From Ochotona curzoniae (lineage: Eukaryota > Chordata > Mammalia > Lagomorpha > Ochotonidae), in contig NW_024467119.1 of the NCBI RefSeq assembly GCF_017591425.1, positions 27,625,001 to 27,689,000 on the forward strand: a stretch of 64,000 bases of DNA. Reading direction: 5' to 3'. This document shows positions 11,270 to 21,862 of this stretch, in pieces. Every line of letters starts with the position of its first letter. Within the stretch, counting starts at the first letter, position 1. The notes under the pieces were generated by a model that was not told the DNA's origin, did not search any database, and saw only the letters and a list, made by a program, of their open reading frames with translations. Position numbers and translations under genes: made by a program.

Positions 11270-13735
11270 GCTGGTGGTTACAACTGCTGGGTCAGTTTTA
11301 TTTCCAGCTCTGTCTTTTACACAAACCAATGAGTATCGCAGCCCAACCTGATCCTGCCCACCACACACTCAGCCTTCACGTACACTAGTGGGAGCTGCAG
11401 CCTAGTCAGAGCGACCTGCAATAACGCCCCCAAGGCCCACGCCCTGCCCTAGTTCCCGTGCTTGCCAGTATGTACAGCAGACTGGTCCATATTACTTTCA
11501 GCCCTCATACATGACAATGGGAATTGAAGCCTAGTTCAACCCAACCAGCCCCAATCTCCAGCCCACATATGTGTCAGCAGGTGTCATTCACTGTCTAGTC
11601 ATGCCTACCCAGTCCTGGTTCTCTTGCTCACCAGTCAGAGTGGCAAACAAAGAGGGAGAATCCCACTGTTTCCCTACTGGGCCCACTGCCACTCCTGGGT
11701 CTTGCATTCTCCGGGTGGTTTTGCAGTTTTACTTGACAGAATTTGGCCCCCAGTACCAGCATCTGTCAGCTGATGCTTCAGCAAAGCCCACTGAACCCAC
11801 AGTCACTCTGACTTAGGCATGTACCAGTAGGAACAATCCAACCAGCCTGACTTGCCCTTAATCCAGCCCACATGAGGCCAACAGGTATTGTAGCCCTACT
11901 TGGCTTGGTTTTCCCCCTTCCCAACTCATGCTCTCCAGTAGGAGTGGTGGTCCAGCAGGGGAGCCCTCCACATCTCCACTACCAGCTTTGCTCCCTCCCC
12001 CACTGGGTCTCACGTGTGCTAACTGGATGCTGTGGCCCAGTCTGGCATGGCCCCCATCTCCTCGGCATTTGCTAGTGGGTGCTGCAGCCTGGTTGGGCCC
12101 AGCCCACACCCAATTCTAACTCATGCTGGTGAAGACTACGACAGTCTAGCCCAGCCCATCTGGCCCCCAGTCCTGGTCCTCATCTAAACTGGCTTGTGTT
12201 GTGATCCAACCCGGCCCAACCCACACCGAATTGTGGTGTTTAGATTCGCCAGTGGGTGATATGAACTGGCTCAGTCTGGTTCGCCCCTGACCTGTACCAA
12301 ATGTATGCCATGGGTACAGTTCCCTGGCCTGGTCCGGGATGCTCCCTATTGTGGTTTTTGTGCTCAACTGCAGGAACTGTGTCCCAACAGAGGAGTTGCC
12401 CCAGATCCTCCATCAGATCCTCTCTTAATGCCAGATCTTATGCCCACCAATCAGTCCAGGGGCCAGCCCTAATTGGTCTACTTCTTATCCTAGCAGAAAC
12501 AATGGCCTTTCCTGACTGGCCTTCACCCATTCTGGTTCTTACTGTTGGGTGTTACAGCCGAGCCAGGTCTGGTCCTCACCCAGACATAGCTCACACATGG
12601 CTCAGCATAGACAGAGACCTAGTCTAGCCCATCCTACACCCACCCTGGTTCTCATGTGTACCAGTTGCTACTATAGTCTAGCCCAGTCTGGTGCACCCCA
12701 GATCCAGTCCACACCTGTGTCAAGAGAAACTGCAGCCATGCCCAGACCAGACAGCAGCCCCCACTCTGGTCTTCACACTCACAAATGGGAACCACAGCCC
12801 AGTGAGTGTGTCCTCTTTGCTCCCCAACCAGACCTGTTTCCAGCCATAGATATTGCCAGTGGTTGCTCTGACCCAGCTTGATATAACCCCTCCCCTGTCT
12901 TGGCCTTTGCCTTTGGATGCTATAACCTGGCCTTACCCGGCCTGTCCCCAGTCTCAATACTCACTGACAAGCATGGGATCCTGGCCCTGTCTGCTCCCAT
13001 CCCTGGCAAACCAGTAGGTGTGACAGCCTAGCCCAGTATGATCTGTTCTGCAGCCTGGTGTCTGCACTTGCAAGTGATCTAAGGTTTGCTCGGCCCTGCT
13101 CAGTCTGCCCCCTGCCAAAACATATCCACACATTAGCCAATAATTAGAGTTACCTTGCCCAGCTTTCTCAACCCCCAGGCCTAGACCACATGCTCACCAG
13201 CAGCAGCTATAATCCTCTTAGGGTGTTTCCCAAGTTCCCCCACTCGGCCCACTCCCAGACCCAGTTCTCGTTCATGTCAGTGGGTGCTAGGCCTTTGCCT
13301 GGCATAGCCTGCTCCTCCATCTTTGCCTAGAATAAGCTGGTGAATGCTTTGGCATGGCCCACCCCACACCCTGTTTTAGGATGCACATGCGGATGCTGCA
13401 GCCTGGACCTGCCCAGACTATTCTTGGTCCCCCAAGAACTAATTCAACCCTTGAGTGTTGGCAAATTACATGGTCACACTTTGCTCAGCCCATCATCACC
13501 CCAACTCTTGAGTTAACCAGCGGAACTTGTATTTCCACAGGGTTTGGCTCACATATCCCTCATAGAGTCTACCCCAGACCTGTTTGTCTTGCATACTCGT
13601 TAGTGTCATGGCCCTGCCTAATGTGACCCATCCTCTGTTCCGACATTCAGTCAGGTACTAGGATATAGTCCTTCTAGACAGACCCCCAGCCTTAGCTTTC
13701 ACATGGACTGGCATGTAGTAGTGAGTAATGTTTCA
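11270..13735 (+). repeat. Degenerate tandem array, unit about 60 bp
   Basis: A recurring phrase, 'ctcaccagtgggtgctgcag' followed by 'cctagcccagtctg' and 'ccccacacccagtcctggtt', returns about every 50-80 bp. Clear anchors start near 11,387, 11,515, 12,018, 12,071, 12,125, 12,248, 12,305, 12,541, 12,660, 12,720, 12,781, 12,852, 12,911, 13,010, 13,275, 13,334, 13,386 and 13,511. That gives some 35-40 units. The plus strand is C-rich. Units are strongly diverged, so the array is old or evolves without homogenisation. The open frames on both strands come from the composition and are not genes. Confidence 0.8.
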
Positions 13736-14112
13736 TGCTAACAAGCCCTACTCAGGACTCCCATGTGGGCTGGTGCATGAGTCTGACCAAACAGGTCTTT
13801 CAGTCTCTCCCCTCCAAACCACCAGTTCTCAGGCTCCTTGCTTACCTGCAAGTACAGTGGCCCGGTTGTTGAGTGTCCCTCAGTATTAATTCCTCATCTA
13901 TGCATACTGTGGTCTTATCCATGGATGTCTTTATGCAGTAATTCCAGACCCCTAAGACTCCAGAGCTTGCTGCCAGGTAGTGAGCAAGTGGTGCCAGGCT
14001 CCACTGTTGCTCTGCCCACTCGCAAGCCCAGCATTTCTCACTGCTTTGCCGTGGTGGACAGGGAACTAGGATCCCTAGCAGGAAGCCTGGCTTAGCATGG
14101 GTTCTTCCAGCA
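13736..14112. other. Right part of the odd block
   Basis: The periodic anchors fade out and the sequence becomes non-repetitive, with an 85-codon plus-strand ORF (13,838-14,095) of no known family. The composition still resembles the array until about 14,110. Confidence 0.35.
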
Positions 14113-14559
14113 AAGCCACATGGCCGGGAGATTTAGACACCTGCACCTCTGAGCAGACTTACCTAGACTCCTCAGTAAAATTCTTTAAATTTGCACTACT
14201 GAACAAGATATCCATGAGAGCTGAACAAAGGTATTATGCAGCTAAAGTGGAATAATGATGATTTTTCCCAATTTACATTATAACATAATCTAATTACTTA
14301 TTTTCCACCCATACACCAGGAGGCATTTAATAAACTCTCGGTATGGTAGGGAAAGAGTGGGACAGAAGACCAAGCTTGGGCAGCTTCTTTGTTAGCTGAG
14401 AGGGAGAAAAATGCTTCTTGGGCCTTTAAAGAGAATATTGGGGACCTTAGCACTGGAGGCATCAAAGTAGAAAGGTGCATCCAGGGATTAGAGGAGTGAG
14501 GGTTAGAGGAGCTTGGGGTAGTTCCCAGCAGTTGCAGGATATGTAGGGCTTGAAGAAGT
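14113..14559. other. No recognisable feature
   Basis: AT-rich then purine-rich sequence without a recognisable gene or repeat. Confidence 0.5.
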
Positions 14560-14598
14560 CAGAACAGAACAGGGACTTCAGAACAGAACAGGGACTCA
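14560..14598 (+). repeat. 19-bp tandem duplication
   Basis: Two copies of 'gaacagaacagggactyma' lie head to tail, immediately beyond the 3' end of the SF3A2 pseudogene. Confidence 0.8.
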
Positions 14599-15609
14599 AA
14601 CCCAGAACAGGTTTTATTTAGATATAAACCTGAGAGGACTTCACTAGTGGTGTGTACACAGGGCAGAGATCAGGGCTGTCCTACACAGGATGAGGATTAA
14701 GTAGCTGCAGTTGGGGATCGAGGGTGGACAGGTGTGAGGTGGGGCTGAGTGGGTTTGCTGGGCTTTTCAAACTTGGCAGAGCTGGAGCCAAAGGCTGAGG
14801 TGGGTTAAGCTGACTTGAGGAAGTATATAAGAACTGGGAAAGGCAATGAGATCTGCTCTCAGTCAAGAAGGCAAGGCATTAAAATAGATCTCCAGCTTAA
14901 GCCCTGGCTCCCTTAGACTGAACTCCAGGAGGCTAGGACTGGATCCTAGGGCTTACCAATGACCTGCAGTATTGCTGCGTGTACCCCCTGGGCCTGAAGG
15001 TGAGCCCAAGCTGTTGGGATAGGGTAGACCTCCAGGGCTGGAACATGGATTCCCGGAGCAGCAAGGAGTGACCTGAGAAATTGTCAGGCTTTACCACTGG
15101 GTGTAGGAAGATGGATTTCAGAGGCCAATGGGGAAAATGGCAGAAGCCTAGGGTTCACCTCTCCACAAGGGCAGATACCCTGTGATGGGGGCAGAAGACC
15201 TTCTAATGAGGATGGTAACAGAGACTGTGGCACTAGTGGCAGAGAGAGCAAAGTATTTATCAGCAGGGGTGGTAGTGGTTTCATCCTCAAAGGCTGGATA
15301 GGGCCAGAGGATTCTCTATTTTGAAATGAAACTGTTAGAAAATTGACCCAGTGAGTCCAAAACTTGCCCTCAACCTTATGGATCTCTGTGCCTGGCACTT
15401 GGAAGGTAATAGCCTCGTTGGGCTCAGGAGCCATCACCAGGTACTGCCCAGTGCTGGTCTGGGGCTCAATGCTTTGCTCATAGATGGACATACAGCAGCA
15501 ACAGGGTATGAAGCTGTCAGCAATCAGCATAGTCCATCTGTAAGAGTTCTGCTGGCCCATCTCTGGGTGCCTCTGCTCTGCCACTTTGTGGCCTGGCCAA
15601 CCAATCTTC

Positions 15610-15661
15610 ACACATTTCCTTAGCTTGTGTTCATTTCAGCAGCACATATACACATTTCCTT
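15610..15661 (+). mobile_element. U6 snRNA 5'-end fragment (tailless retropseudogene) with 12-bp target duplication
   Basis: Bases 15,627-15,651 match the first 25 nt of U6 snRNA at 21 positions. The four differences are C-to-T or G-to-A (U6 positions 4, 7, 8 and 12), and two of them lie in U6 CpG sites. The piece ends at '...agcacatatac' with no further U6 and no A tail. It is flanked by perfect direct repeats acacatttcctt at 15,610-15,621 and 15,650-15,661. In the host pseudogene the SF3A2 frame (…VEARK|CVKIG…) is continuous if one repeat and the U6 piece are removed, which shows it is an insertion into the pseudogene. Confidence 0.75.
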
Positions 15662-15732
15662 GCCTCTACTTTGACCTTCTCAGGCTCGTGCTAGAAGGGA
15701 AAATCATTGGCCTCCTTGGTAGGATCCTGGGT

Positions 15733-15733
<1 letters not shown>

Positions 15734-15777
<44 letters not shown>
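15734..15777 (+). repeat. (GT)22 microsatellite
   Basis: Uninterrupted GT units inside the SF3A2 pseudogene, at the place where the zinc-finger codons are missing. Likely length-polymorphic. Confidence 0.97.
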
Positions 15778-15779
<2 letters not shown>

Positions 15780-15930
15780 TAGGAGTCCTTTCTTGGTGAA
15801 GTCAAGATTCCCACGGTCAACTGCAGAAGCACTTCCTGTGGTCCCAGTTGCTCTCAGAGAAGCAAGCCACTCCTCAACTCCCAGTCTGGCTCCCAGATCA
15901 GTGCTGGAAGTCCATGGTGAAGGCTTTGGG

Positions 15931-17354
15931 GCTTTATTACACTTGGAAGAAACCCACACCTGAGGCCTCGCTATTGTGCCTCTTTGGTTCCACCACAACT
16001 TTACTCTTTCAATTGCTTTTCTTCAGATTGTCCTGACATGCGTTTATCTCAAGTATTTGACAACTGCAATTCTGTTAAAGTTACGTAAAATTTCTCTCTC
16101 TTCTATTACAACATTTGAGGACAGCCAGATAGACTTATAGCAAATCCAGGATACATTCAGAACCTCATCAGTAATTTGAACAGGAAACAGTTAATACAAA
16201 GAAAGGTAGTATTACTCAAAAAACGGATAAAAGAGAACCGTAGAGAATATAGAATTAACAAAAGCAGACAGTAGCTACTTGTGCTGGGGCTGAGGAAGAG
16301 TGAACAAGGAAGGAATTAACATAGGAGAAACCTATCCTCCCACGCCCGCCAAGACCAGACTCGTGTCTTCGGGAGACAGTGTGGTTGCCAGGAACACACA
16401 GCCTGCCAACAACACAGATTCTTTTAAGAGACAAATGCTGCACAAACTGGACAAAAAACTTCCTGAAGGGCTTGGGGGAGCCCAGATGCTATTAACCAAA
16501 GGTCACTGAGGGCAAGTTCCCTGGGGAGCTCCAACATGCAGGTCCCTGGCAGCCTTGCAGAAGAAAACAGTCAACCTAACCTGAATCTTAGGAGAACCCC
16601 TTCACTTTGCTGTAACCTTAAAGTGACCCTACAGTGCCCCTACTGACAAGGTATAAAGTTGTACCAGCTGGCTCTAGAGAAATATTTGTAGTGTCGGGCT
16701 CCAGTGTCACAAACAGGGCAAAGAATGGTATATTACAGCTGAAGGGCAGTAAATTGATAAATGGCACAGATTAAGGTCTTTTAAGATAGAAGGTGTACAA
16801 TTCACTTGGGGACCCTGAGTACCTTGAAGAGAAATGCAGTTTTCCTGTAAAGTAATTGACTTGGATGTACAGGGAGCTTTTTCTAGGAACTGGGAAAGTA
16901 AATCGTGTGAATTATAAAGTGGTAGAAAGAAATAGAGACATGCTGAGATTTCAAGCAGGAACTCCAATGTAAAAGTCACAAGGGTGAAGGTTCTGAAATG
17001 AGAATATTGACTTACAGGTTTGGGCCTTCTCACTTGAGCAACTCTGGATAACCATTCAAGGGAGGGAGCACGTGCTGTTTTGTACTTCTTGTTAGTACAA
17101 TAATGGTGATTGATGACTATCATGGCAACACTAGGCAGCAGAAATAATAAAGGCAAAACCCCAGGAAGGACTTATGTTAGAAAGTTGGTAGTGCTGCTAG
17201 ATACTGGAGACTGGTTAGGACAGATTACAGAGAATTGACAGGAAAGCAGTAGAAAAGACATGGTCTTCTGGCTTGTTTTTGTTTGTTTGTTTTTTCATGT
17301 GTAGTACTGTCAGATTCCTCATTGAGAAACTTTTAGGTAATACTTCAAAATTAA
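15931..17354. other. Unassigned stretch
   Basis: No gene or nameable repeat. The longest ORF (149 codons, minus, 17,156-16,707) has no recognisable domain and no conserved-looking spacing. A (GTTT)n patch lies at 17,276-17,293. Confidence 0.5.
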
Positions 17355-17658
17355 ATATGTCAAATGGCTCTGTTGGCCAATCCTCCCCCTGGGACAATTC
17401 ATGTCCCAGCTGCTCCACTTCCTATCCAGCTCTCTGCTTGTGGCCTGGAAAAGCAGCAGAGGATGGGCCAAAGCCATGGAATCTGTATCCATCTAAAAGT
17501 CTTGTGTGAAGGAGACTCCTGACTTGTGGCTTTGGATTGACTTAGCTCCAACAGTGCAGCCATCTGAGGAGTAGATGAGAGATCTTTCTCTTTGTCTTTC
17601 CTTCTCTCTGTAAATCTGGCTTTCCAATAAAAATAAAGAAATTCTTTAAAAATTTTTA
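17355..17658 (+). repeat. C-SINE, sense
   Basis: Landmarks: 'cacttcctatccagctctct', 'tgtggcctggaaaagcagca', 'ctgtaaatctggctttccaa' and tail 'taaaaataaagaaattcttt'. Confidence 0.85.
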
Positions 17659-18014
17659 AATATGTCAACATTCCAGAGCATTATGCAAAATATATTATGC
17701 TTCTGTGTTTCAGCCCTTAAATAGCCTGTCCTGAAAATGATAGCATCCAGGGGAGAAATGAAGACCCATTCAGTATTTCTCTGACCACTAGTTGGATTTT
17801 GATAAGGATGAGCATGCCAGCTTAAGCCATAGCACAAAGTACAGCAACATGAAAGACATGGTTTAAACTCATTTCAAGAAAAGTAAGAATTGTATAAAAG
17901 CATTCATATTCATGATTTTTCTAGCTCAGTGATGTTAAAGTTTGGGGCACTACTGCTGATATCTCTTACCTTCTACTATAATATTTTTTGTACCTATAAA
18001 ATAATCACTCAGGT

Positions 18015-18312
18015 GTTTTGTTTAGTCTTGTTTGAGAGACAGAGAAAGGCAGCAATAAGACAGCCAGAGAGAGAGAAAGAGAGAGCTCCTATCCTCTGCT
18101 TCACTCCCAAATGCCTACAAAAGCAAGAACTGACTGGTCCTGGCTTCAGCCAGGATCCAGAAACGTAAGCCAGTTTTTCTGTATGATTATCAGGAACCAG
18201 AGAAGCACCACTGCCTCCCAGGATCTACAGTGGCAAGGAGCCAGAGTAAAGAGTCAGATCTGGGTATCAAACACGGGCACTCTTCACTACTCAGCCTCTA
18301 AGGTTTAACTTA
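18015..18312 (-). repeat. C-SINE, antisense, old
   Basis: Starts with 'gagagacagagaaaggcagc', contains 'ctgcttcactcccaaatgcc' and 'ggatccagaaac', and ends near 'atctgggtatcaaacacggg'. It forms a close inverted pair with the next copy. Confidence 0.75.
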
Positions 18313-18325
18313 AGACTTACAAAAT

Positions 18326-18652
18326 CAGGCCTGGCATGATGGCCTAGCCACTAAGGTCCACTCCTTAAACACGCATGGGTCCCATAGGGTCGCCGGTTCT
18401 AATCCCAGCAGCCCTGCTTCTCATCCTGCTCTCTGCTTGTGGCCTGGGAAAGCAGTTGAGGACAGCCCAAACCCTTGGAACCCTGCACTCATGTGGGAAA
18501 CTCAGAGGAGGTTCCTGGCTCCTGGCTTGGGACTGGCACAGCTCTAGCTGTTGCAGCCACATGGGGAATGAATCAGCAGACTGAGGGTCTTCTTCTCTGT
18601 CTCTCACCCTCTGTCTGATTTTGCTATAAAATAAATAAAGATTTTTTAAAGC
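18326..18652 (+). repeat. C-SINE, sense
   Basis: Head 'ggcctggcatgatggcctag', box-B-like 'ggttctaatcccagcag', tail 'taaaataaataaagattttt'. It lies only 13 bp from the preceding inverted copy. Confidence 0.9.
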
Positions 18653-19459
18653 ACTTTAAAAAAGATTTACCTAATCTATGAAGACTTCATTTTCATTCAT
18701 AAACTTTATGAATTCAAGGAAGCTTATATGCAAGTTTATAAATCAAAAACCAACAAATATGTTCCTTTTCATAGACACACCACAGAACATACTCTTAAGT
18801 TAATTAGACTTAGTTAATTGTCCTTATAGCTGTTTTATCACTAAATAAGTATTATGCAAAACATAGCTGCTATCATTTCAGCAGTAGTCAATGTGATCTA
18901 AATTATTTTAAACTTAATCTTTATTACAAATACAGAAAAACAGTAGGATTTCACTTTAATCCAACTTAAGTGAAAAGAGACTTTTCTGCTTTATAAATTC
19001 CTAACTTGCTGAAATTTGTATAGATTTTAAATTGGCAGTGCTGACCAAAATGTATTGTGCATGGTAAATGTTTAATACATGTGTTACATTGTAGCAGAAG
19101 CAGAATTGTTATAGAAATTGCTATGTTTCTTGGCTGTTTTCTATTACTTAGTCCTTATCTTCTGTTTTTTCTTTAGCTGTTTGTTTTGTTTATGGCAAAA
19201 ACATAATATGCCACTATAATTCAAAGGTTCCAGGTTCATATAGATTATGCATAATGTGTATATGGTATCTGTGTTTGTGGCATTTTTACTGCAAGTCTTA
19301 TCCTTTGGGAATTATCCCTTTATGTACTGGCAAATCCAAGTACAAATACTACATTGATATTTTATTTCCATGGCTGCCAAATCTCCTTGCCAGTCTCCTT
19401 ATCCCTTTGCCTCATATTGAGGACTATAAAAGCAAGTTAGGTTAAAATTTACAATACGG
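18653..19459. other. Unassigned AT-rich stretch
   Basis: No gene, exon-like structure or nameable repeat seen. Confidence 0.5.
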
Positions 19460-19742
19460 TAACAAAATAGTAAAATTCATTTCCCAGTTTTTATAAAGCT
19501 AGAAGTCCAAGAATAAGATGCCAGCAGGTTCGATGTCCAACAAAGACCTGGTCCTCATCCAGCCATCTTGTGGCCACAGCGTCACTCGGAAGGAGAGGAG
19601 AGGATGCTTTCTGAGACCTCTTTTGCATAATCATATTCATGAGGGTTCCACCTTCACGAGTGCTTGCCAGTGGTCCCACCTCTAATCATCATCATACTTG
19701 GGATTAAATTCATATAAGAATTTAGAGACATTCAGTCTATAA
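19460..19742 (+). repeat. Ancient dispersed mammalian repeat, class uncertain
   Basis: The order 'gctagaagtccaagaataag', 'atgccagcaggttcgatgtc', 'tcatgagggttccaccttca' and 'agagacattcagtctataac' is one I know from many mammalian loci (aagtccaagatcaaggtgccagcag ... attcagtccata). I cannot name the class with certainty. Confidence 0.5.
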
Positions 19743-19949
19743 CTATATTGATATCTTTTTGATGAGATTAGCATTTTTAGAACAACCAATGTGAGTATTT
19801 ATTGCTCTTGAAACTATTAGCATTTATAATGTAATTGGACAAGCTAAGTTCACTTTATTCAAACACTTATTTTAACAGTTTTTTAAATCTAAAAATATAT
19901 ATGTCATCCTTAAAGACTGCATCATTAACTCTGCTTATTAAAATAGATT

Positions 19950-20268
19950 CAGGGGCTGACATCATGGTTCAGTAAGCTAATCCTCCATCGCGTTGTGCTA
20001 GAATCCCATGCGGGCACCAGTTCATGTCCCCACCTTTCTACTTCCCATCTAGCTCTCTGCTTACAGCCTGGGAAAATAGTGGAAGATGGCCCAAGTCCTT
20101 GGGACCCTGCACTCACGTGGGAGGAAATGTTTTCTCCTAGTTTCGAATTAGCTCAGCTCCAACTGTTTGCAGAGAGTTGGGAAGTGAACCAGCAAATGGA
20201 AGACTTTTTCTATCTCCCCTTCTTTTTGTAAAATCTGCCTTTCAAATAAGCATTTTTTTAAAAAAAGG
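19950..20268 (+). repeat. C-SINE, sense
   Basis: Head 'ggggctgacatcatggttca', body 'gggaaaatagtggaagatgg' and 'ctgcactcacgtgggaggaa', tail 'gcctttcaaataagcatttt'. Confidence 0.88.
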
Positions 20269-20966
20269 ATTGAGATGTTAATTTTCTGCTTCATGATTTC
20301 GATCAAAAAGTATTGCAAAATTATCAAAAGTTGGTATTTACATGTTTAATCAATTGCTTCAAACTAATCTCAGATGGAAGATTTTTCAAAGAGTTTTTAA
20401 AAAATCTGTTTCCAAATTGTTATGTAAGTGTAAACAGAACTTTACTGGGTGATACATATTCCAGGTTAAGTTCCCAGATAGCAAATGTTGCTGAGTTTGG
20501 GAACAGGATGTTTCTCAAGGACCAAATCCTATAGAAAGGAAGGAGAGGTGGTAGCATGAAGCAAAGCAGAAAGCTGAACTATAATGGAAACGCAAAATTG
20601 CTTATAGTACAGCATCAGCAGGCAGGTCTGAAGCCAGTGTTTGTTGTTGTTGCTTTTCATTCTGATCCTTAAAACAACCCACTACTGTTCAGTCACTCTG
20701 CCTCCCAGGATGCGATCTCAAGTTGCTTCTGCAACAGAGACGAGCCTGGAAAGATGTGACAGCAGGCCATGGTCTCCATAACTGAGCAGGAAGTTGCTCA
20801 ACTCAGCATCTGCCACACCCTAGTATCACATTTTTAAAAAGAGACAATTCAAAGCATGTATTTTACACACATGTTCTCCTCATAATACAGCTTCCTAAAA
20901 GGATATTTATTTTTCTCTTTTTAAAATGTTACATTTGGCTTGAAGAAACAGTATTAAGTTTAGGTT
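20269..20966. other. Unassigned stretch
   Basis: No gene or repeat that I can name. A 73-codon ORF (20,313-20,534 +) has no recognised domain. Confidence 0.5.
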
Positions 20967-20967
20967 T

Positions 20968-21301
20968 TTTTTAAAGATTTATTTATTTATGCATGTATTT
21001 ATATTTGGAAGGGCAGATTTACAGAGAAAAGGAGAGACAAAGATCTTCCATCCGCTGGCTCACTCCTCAAATGGCTGCAACAACTGCCAGAGCTGAGCTT
21101 AGTTGAAATGAAGCCAGGAACCAGGAGCCTTTTCCAGATCTCCCATGTGGGTTCAGGGTCCCAAGGATTTGGGCCATCTTTTACTGCTTTACCAGGCTAT
21201 AAACAGGGAGCTGCTGGAAAGTATAGCAACATGAACAGTGCACACATGGGATGCTGGCATTTGCAGCTGGAAGAATAGCCAATTGTCATGCCAACCCCCA
21301 A
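20968..21301 (-). repeat. C-SINE, antisense
   Basis: It starts with the reverse of the A-rich tail ('aaagatttatttatttatgc') and runs through 'ggagagacaaagatcttcca' to 'cacacatgggatgctggcat'. Confidence 0.88.
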
Positions 21302-21328
21302 GTATAGTTTTTTAAATTGTAGCTTTTA

Positions 21329-21612
21329 GGGGCCAGCATTGTGGCTCCACAGGCTAATTCTCTATCCCCTGTGTGTCCTGGTTTGTGTCCTGGCTGCTTC
21401 ACTTTCAATCCATCTCTTTGCTTGTGTCAGTCCTCAGGCTCCTGTACCCACATGGGAGACCCAAAGGAAGCTTCTGGATCCTGGCTCTGGATAGACTCAG
21501 CTCCAGCCATCACGGCCATTTGAGGAGTGAACCAGTGGATGAAAGACTTCTCCCTCTGTTTCTCCTTTTCTCTGTAACTCTGCTTTACAAATAAAAACAA
21601 ATCCTTCCCCCA
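21329..21612 (+). repeat. C-SINE, sense, with internal deletion
   Basis: Head 'ggggccagcattgtggctcc' is well kept. The 'gcctgggaaagcag' part between 'tctttgcttgtg' and 'tcctcaggctcct' is deleted. Tail 'tttacaaataaaaacaaatc'. Confidence 0.88.
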
Positions 21613-21674
21613 AAATAGCTTAATAGTCATATTTGTCATTTCAGAAATGTTGTATTTATCATTTAGTTTTAAAG

Positions 21675-21862
21675 AAAAACGTGGGCTTCATGTTTGGCAC
21701 AGAAGTTAGGCACCACTGGGTATGCCCACATGTCATATGAATGCCTGGAATCAAGGCCTGATTTGGTTTCCCATTCCATGCTCCTGCTATTGCACACTCA
21801 GGTGGTTGACTTCCTGCTATGTGGGAGGATAGGGCTGGTCTCCCTGATAAAGGCTTGACCAT
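21675..21862 (+). repeat. C-SINE relic, sense, very old
   Basis: Only scattered landmarks remain, for example 'ggcaccactgggtatgccca', 'tgcacactcaggtggttgac' and 'ttcctgctatgtgggagga'. Confidence 0.35.

Larger units (their letters stand above)
14600..15930 (-). pseudogene. SF3A2: SF3A2 processed pseudogene
   Basis: SF3A2 (SAP62) is the splicing factor 3a subunit 2 of the U2 snRNP. This minus-strand copy starts at an ATG on 15,915-15,913 (MDFQH, then a stop) with 'TGS...SESN' close behind, matching the SF3A2 N-terminus. Then come KVKVEARK, KIGWPGHKV, EMGQQ, YEQSIEP and EGKFWTHW in the SF3A2 order, and a proline-rich tail with a 'GIHVPAL...GVHAA' remnant of the GVHPPAP repeats. A possible AATAAA lies at 14,618-14,613. 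The zinc-finger part is lost and replaced by a (TG)22 tract. No introns are seen, and stops and frame shifts abound, so it is a retrocopy without function. The longest open part is 175 codons (15,611-15,084). Identity to SF3A2 in the best segment is only moderate by eye, so it is old. Confidence 0.85.

Noticed and set aside
11571..12957. Overlapping ORFs of 81-110 codons on both strands
   Set aside because: They lie in the C-rich tandem array and repeat the same Trp/Pro/Ser-rich phrases, so they are shadows of the repeat.
11270..13735. CRISPR array
   Set aside because: The units are contiguous and diverged, with no constant repeat alternating with unique spacers, and the DNA is mammalian.
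15627..15651. Functional U6 snRNA gene
   Set aside because: Only the first ~25 nt are present with four differences, and nothing of the rest of U6 follows.
16707..17156. 149-codon minus-strand ORF
   Set aside because: No recognisable domain, no retrocopy hallmarks and no splice context; probably chance.
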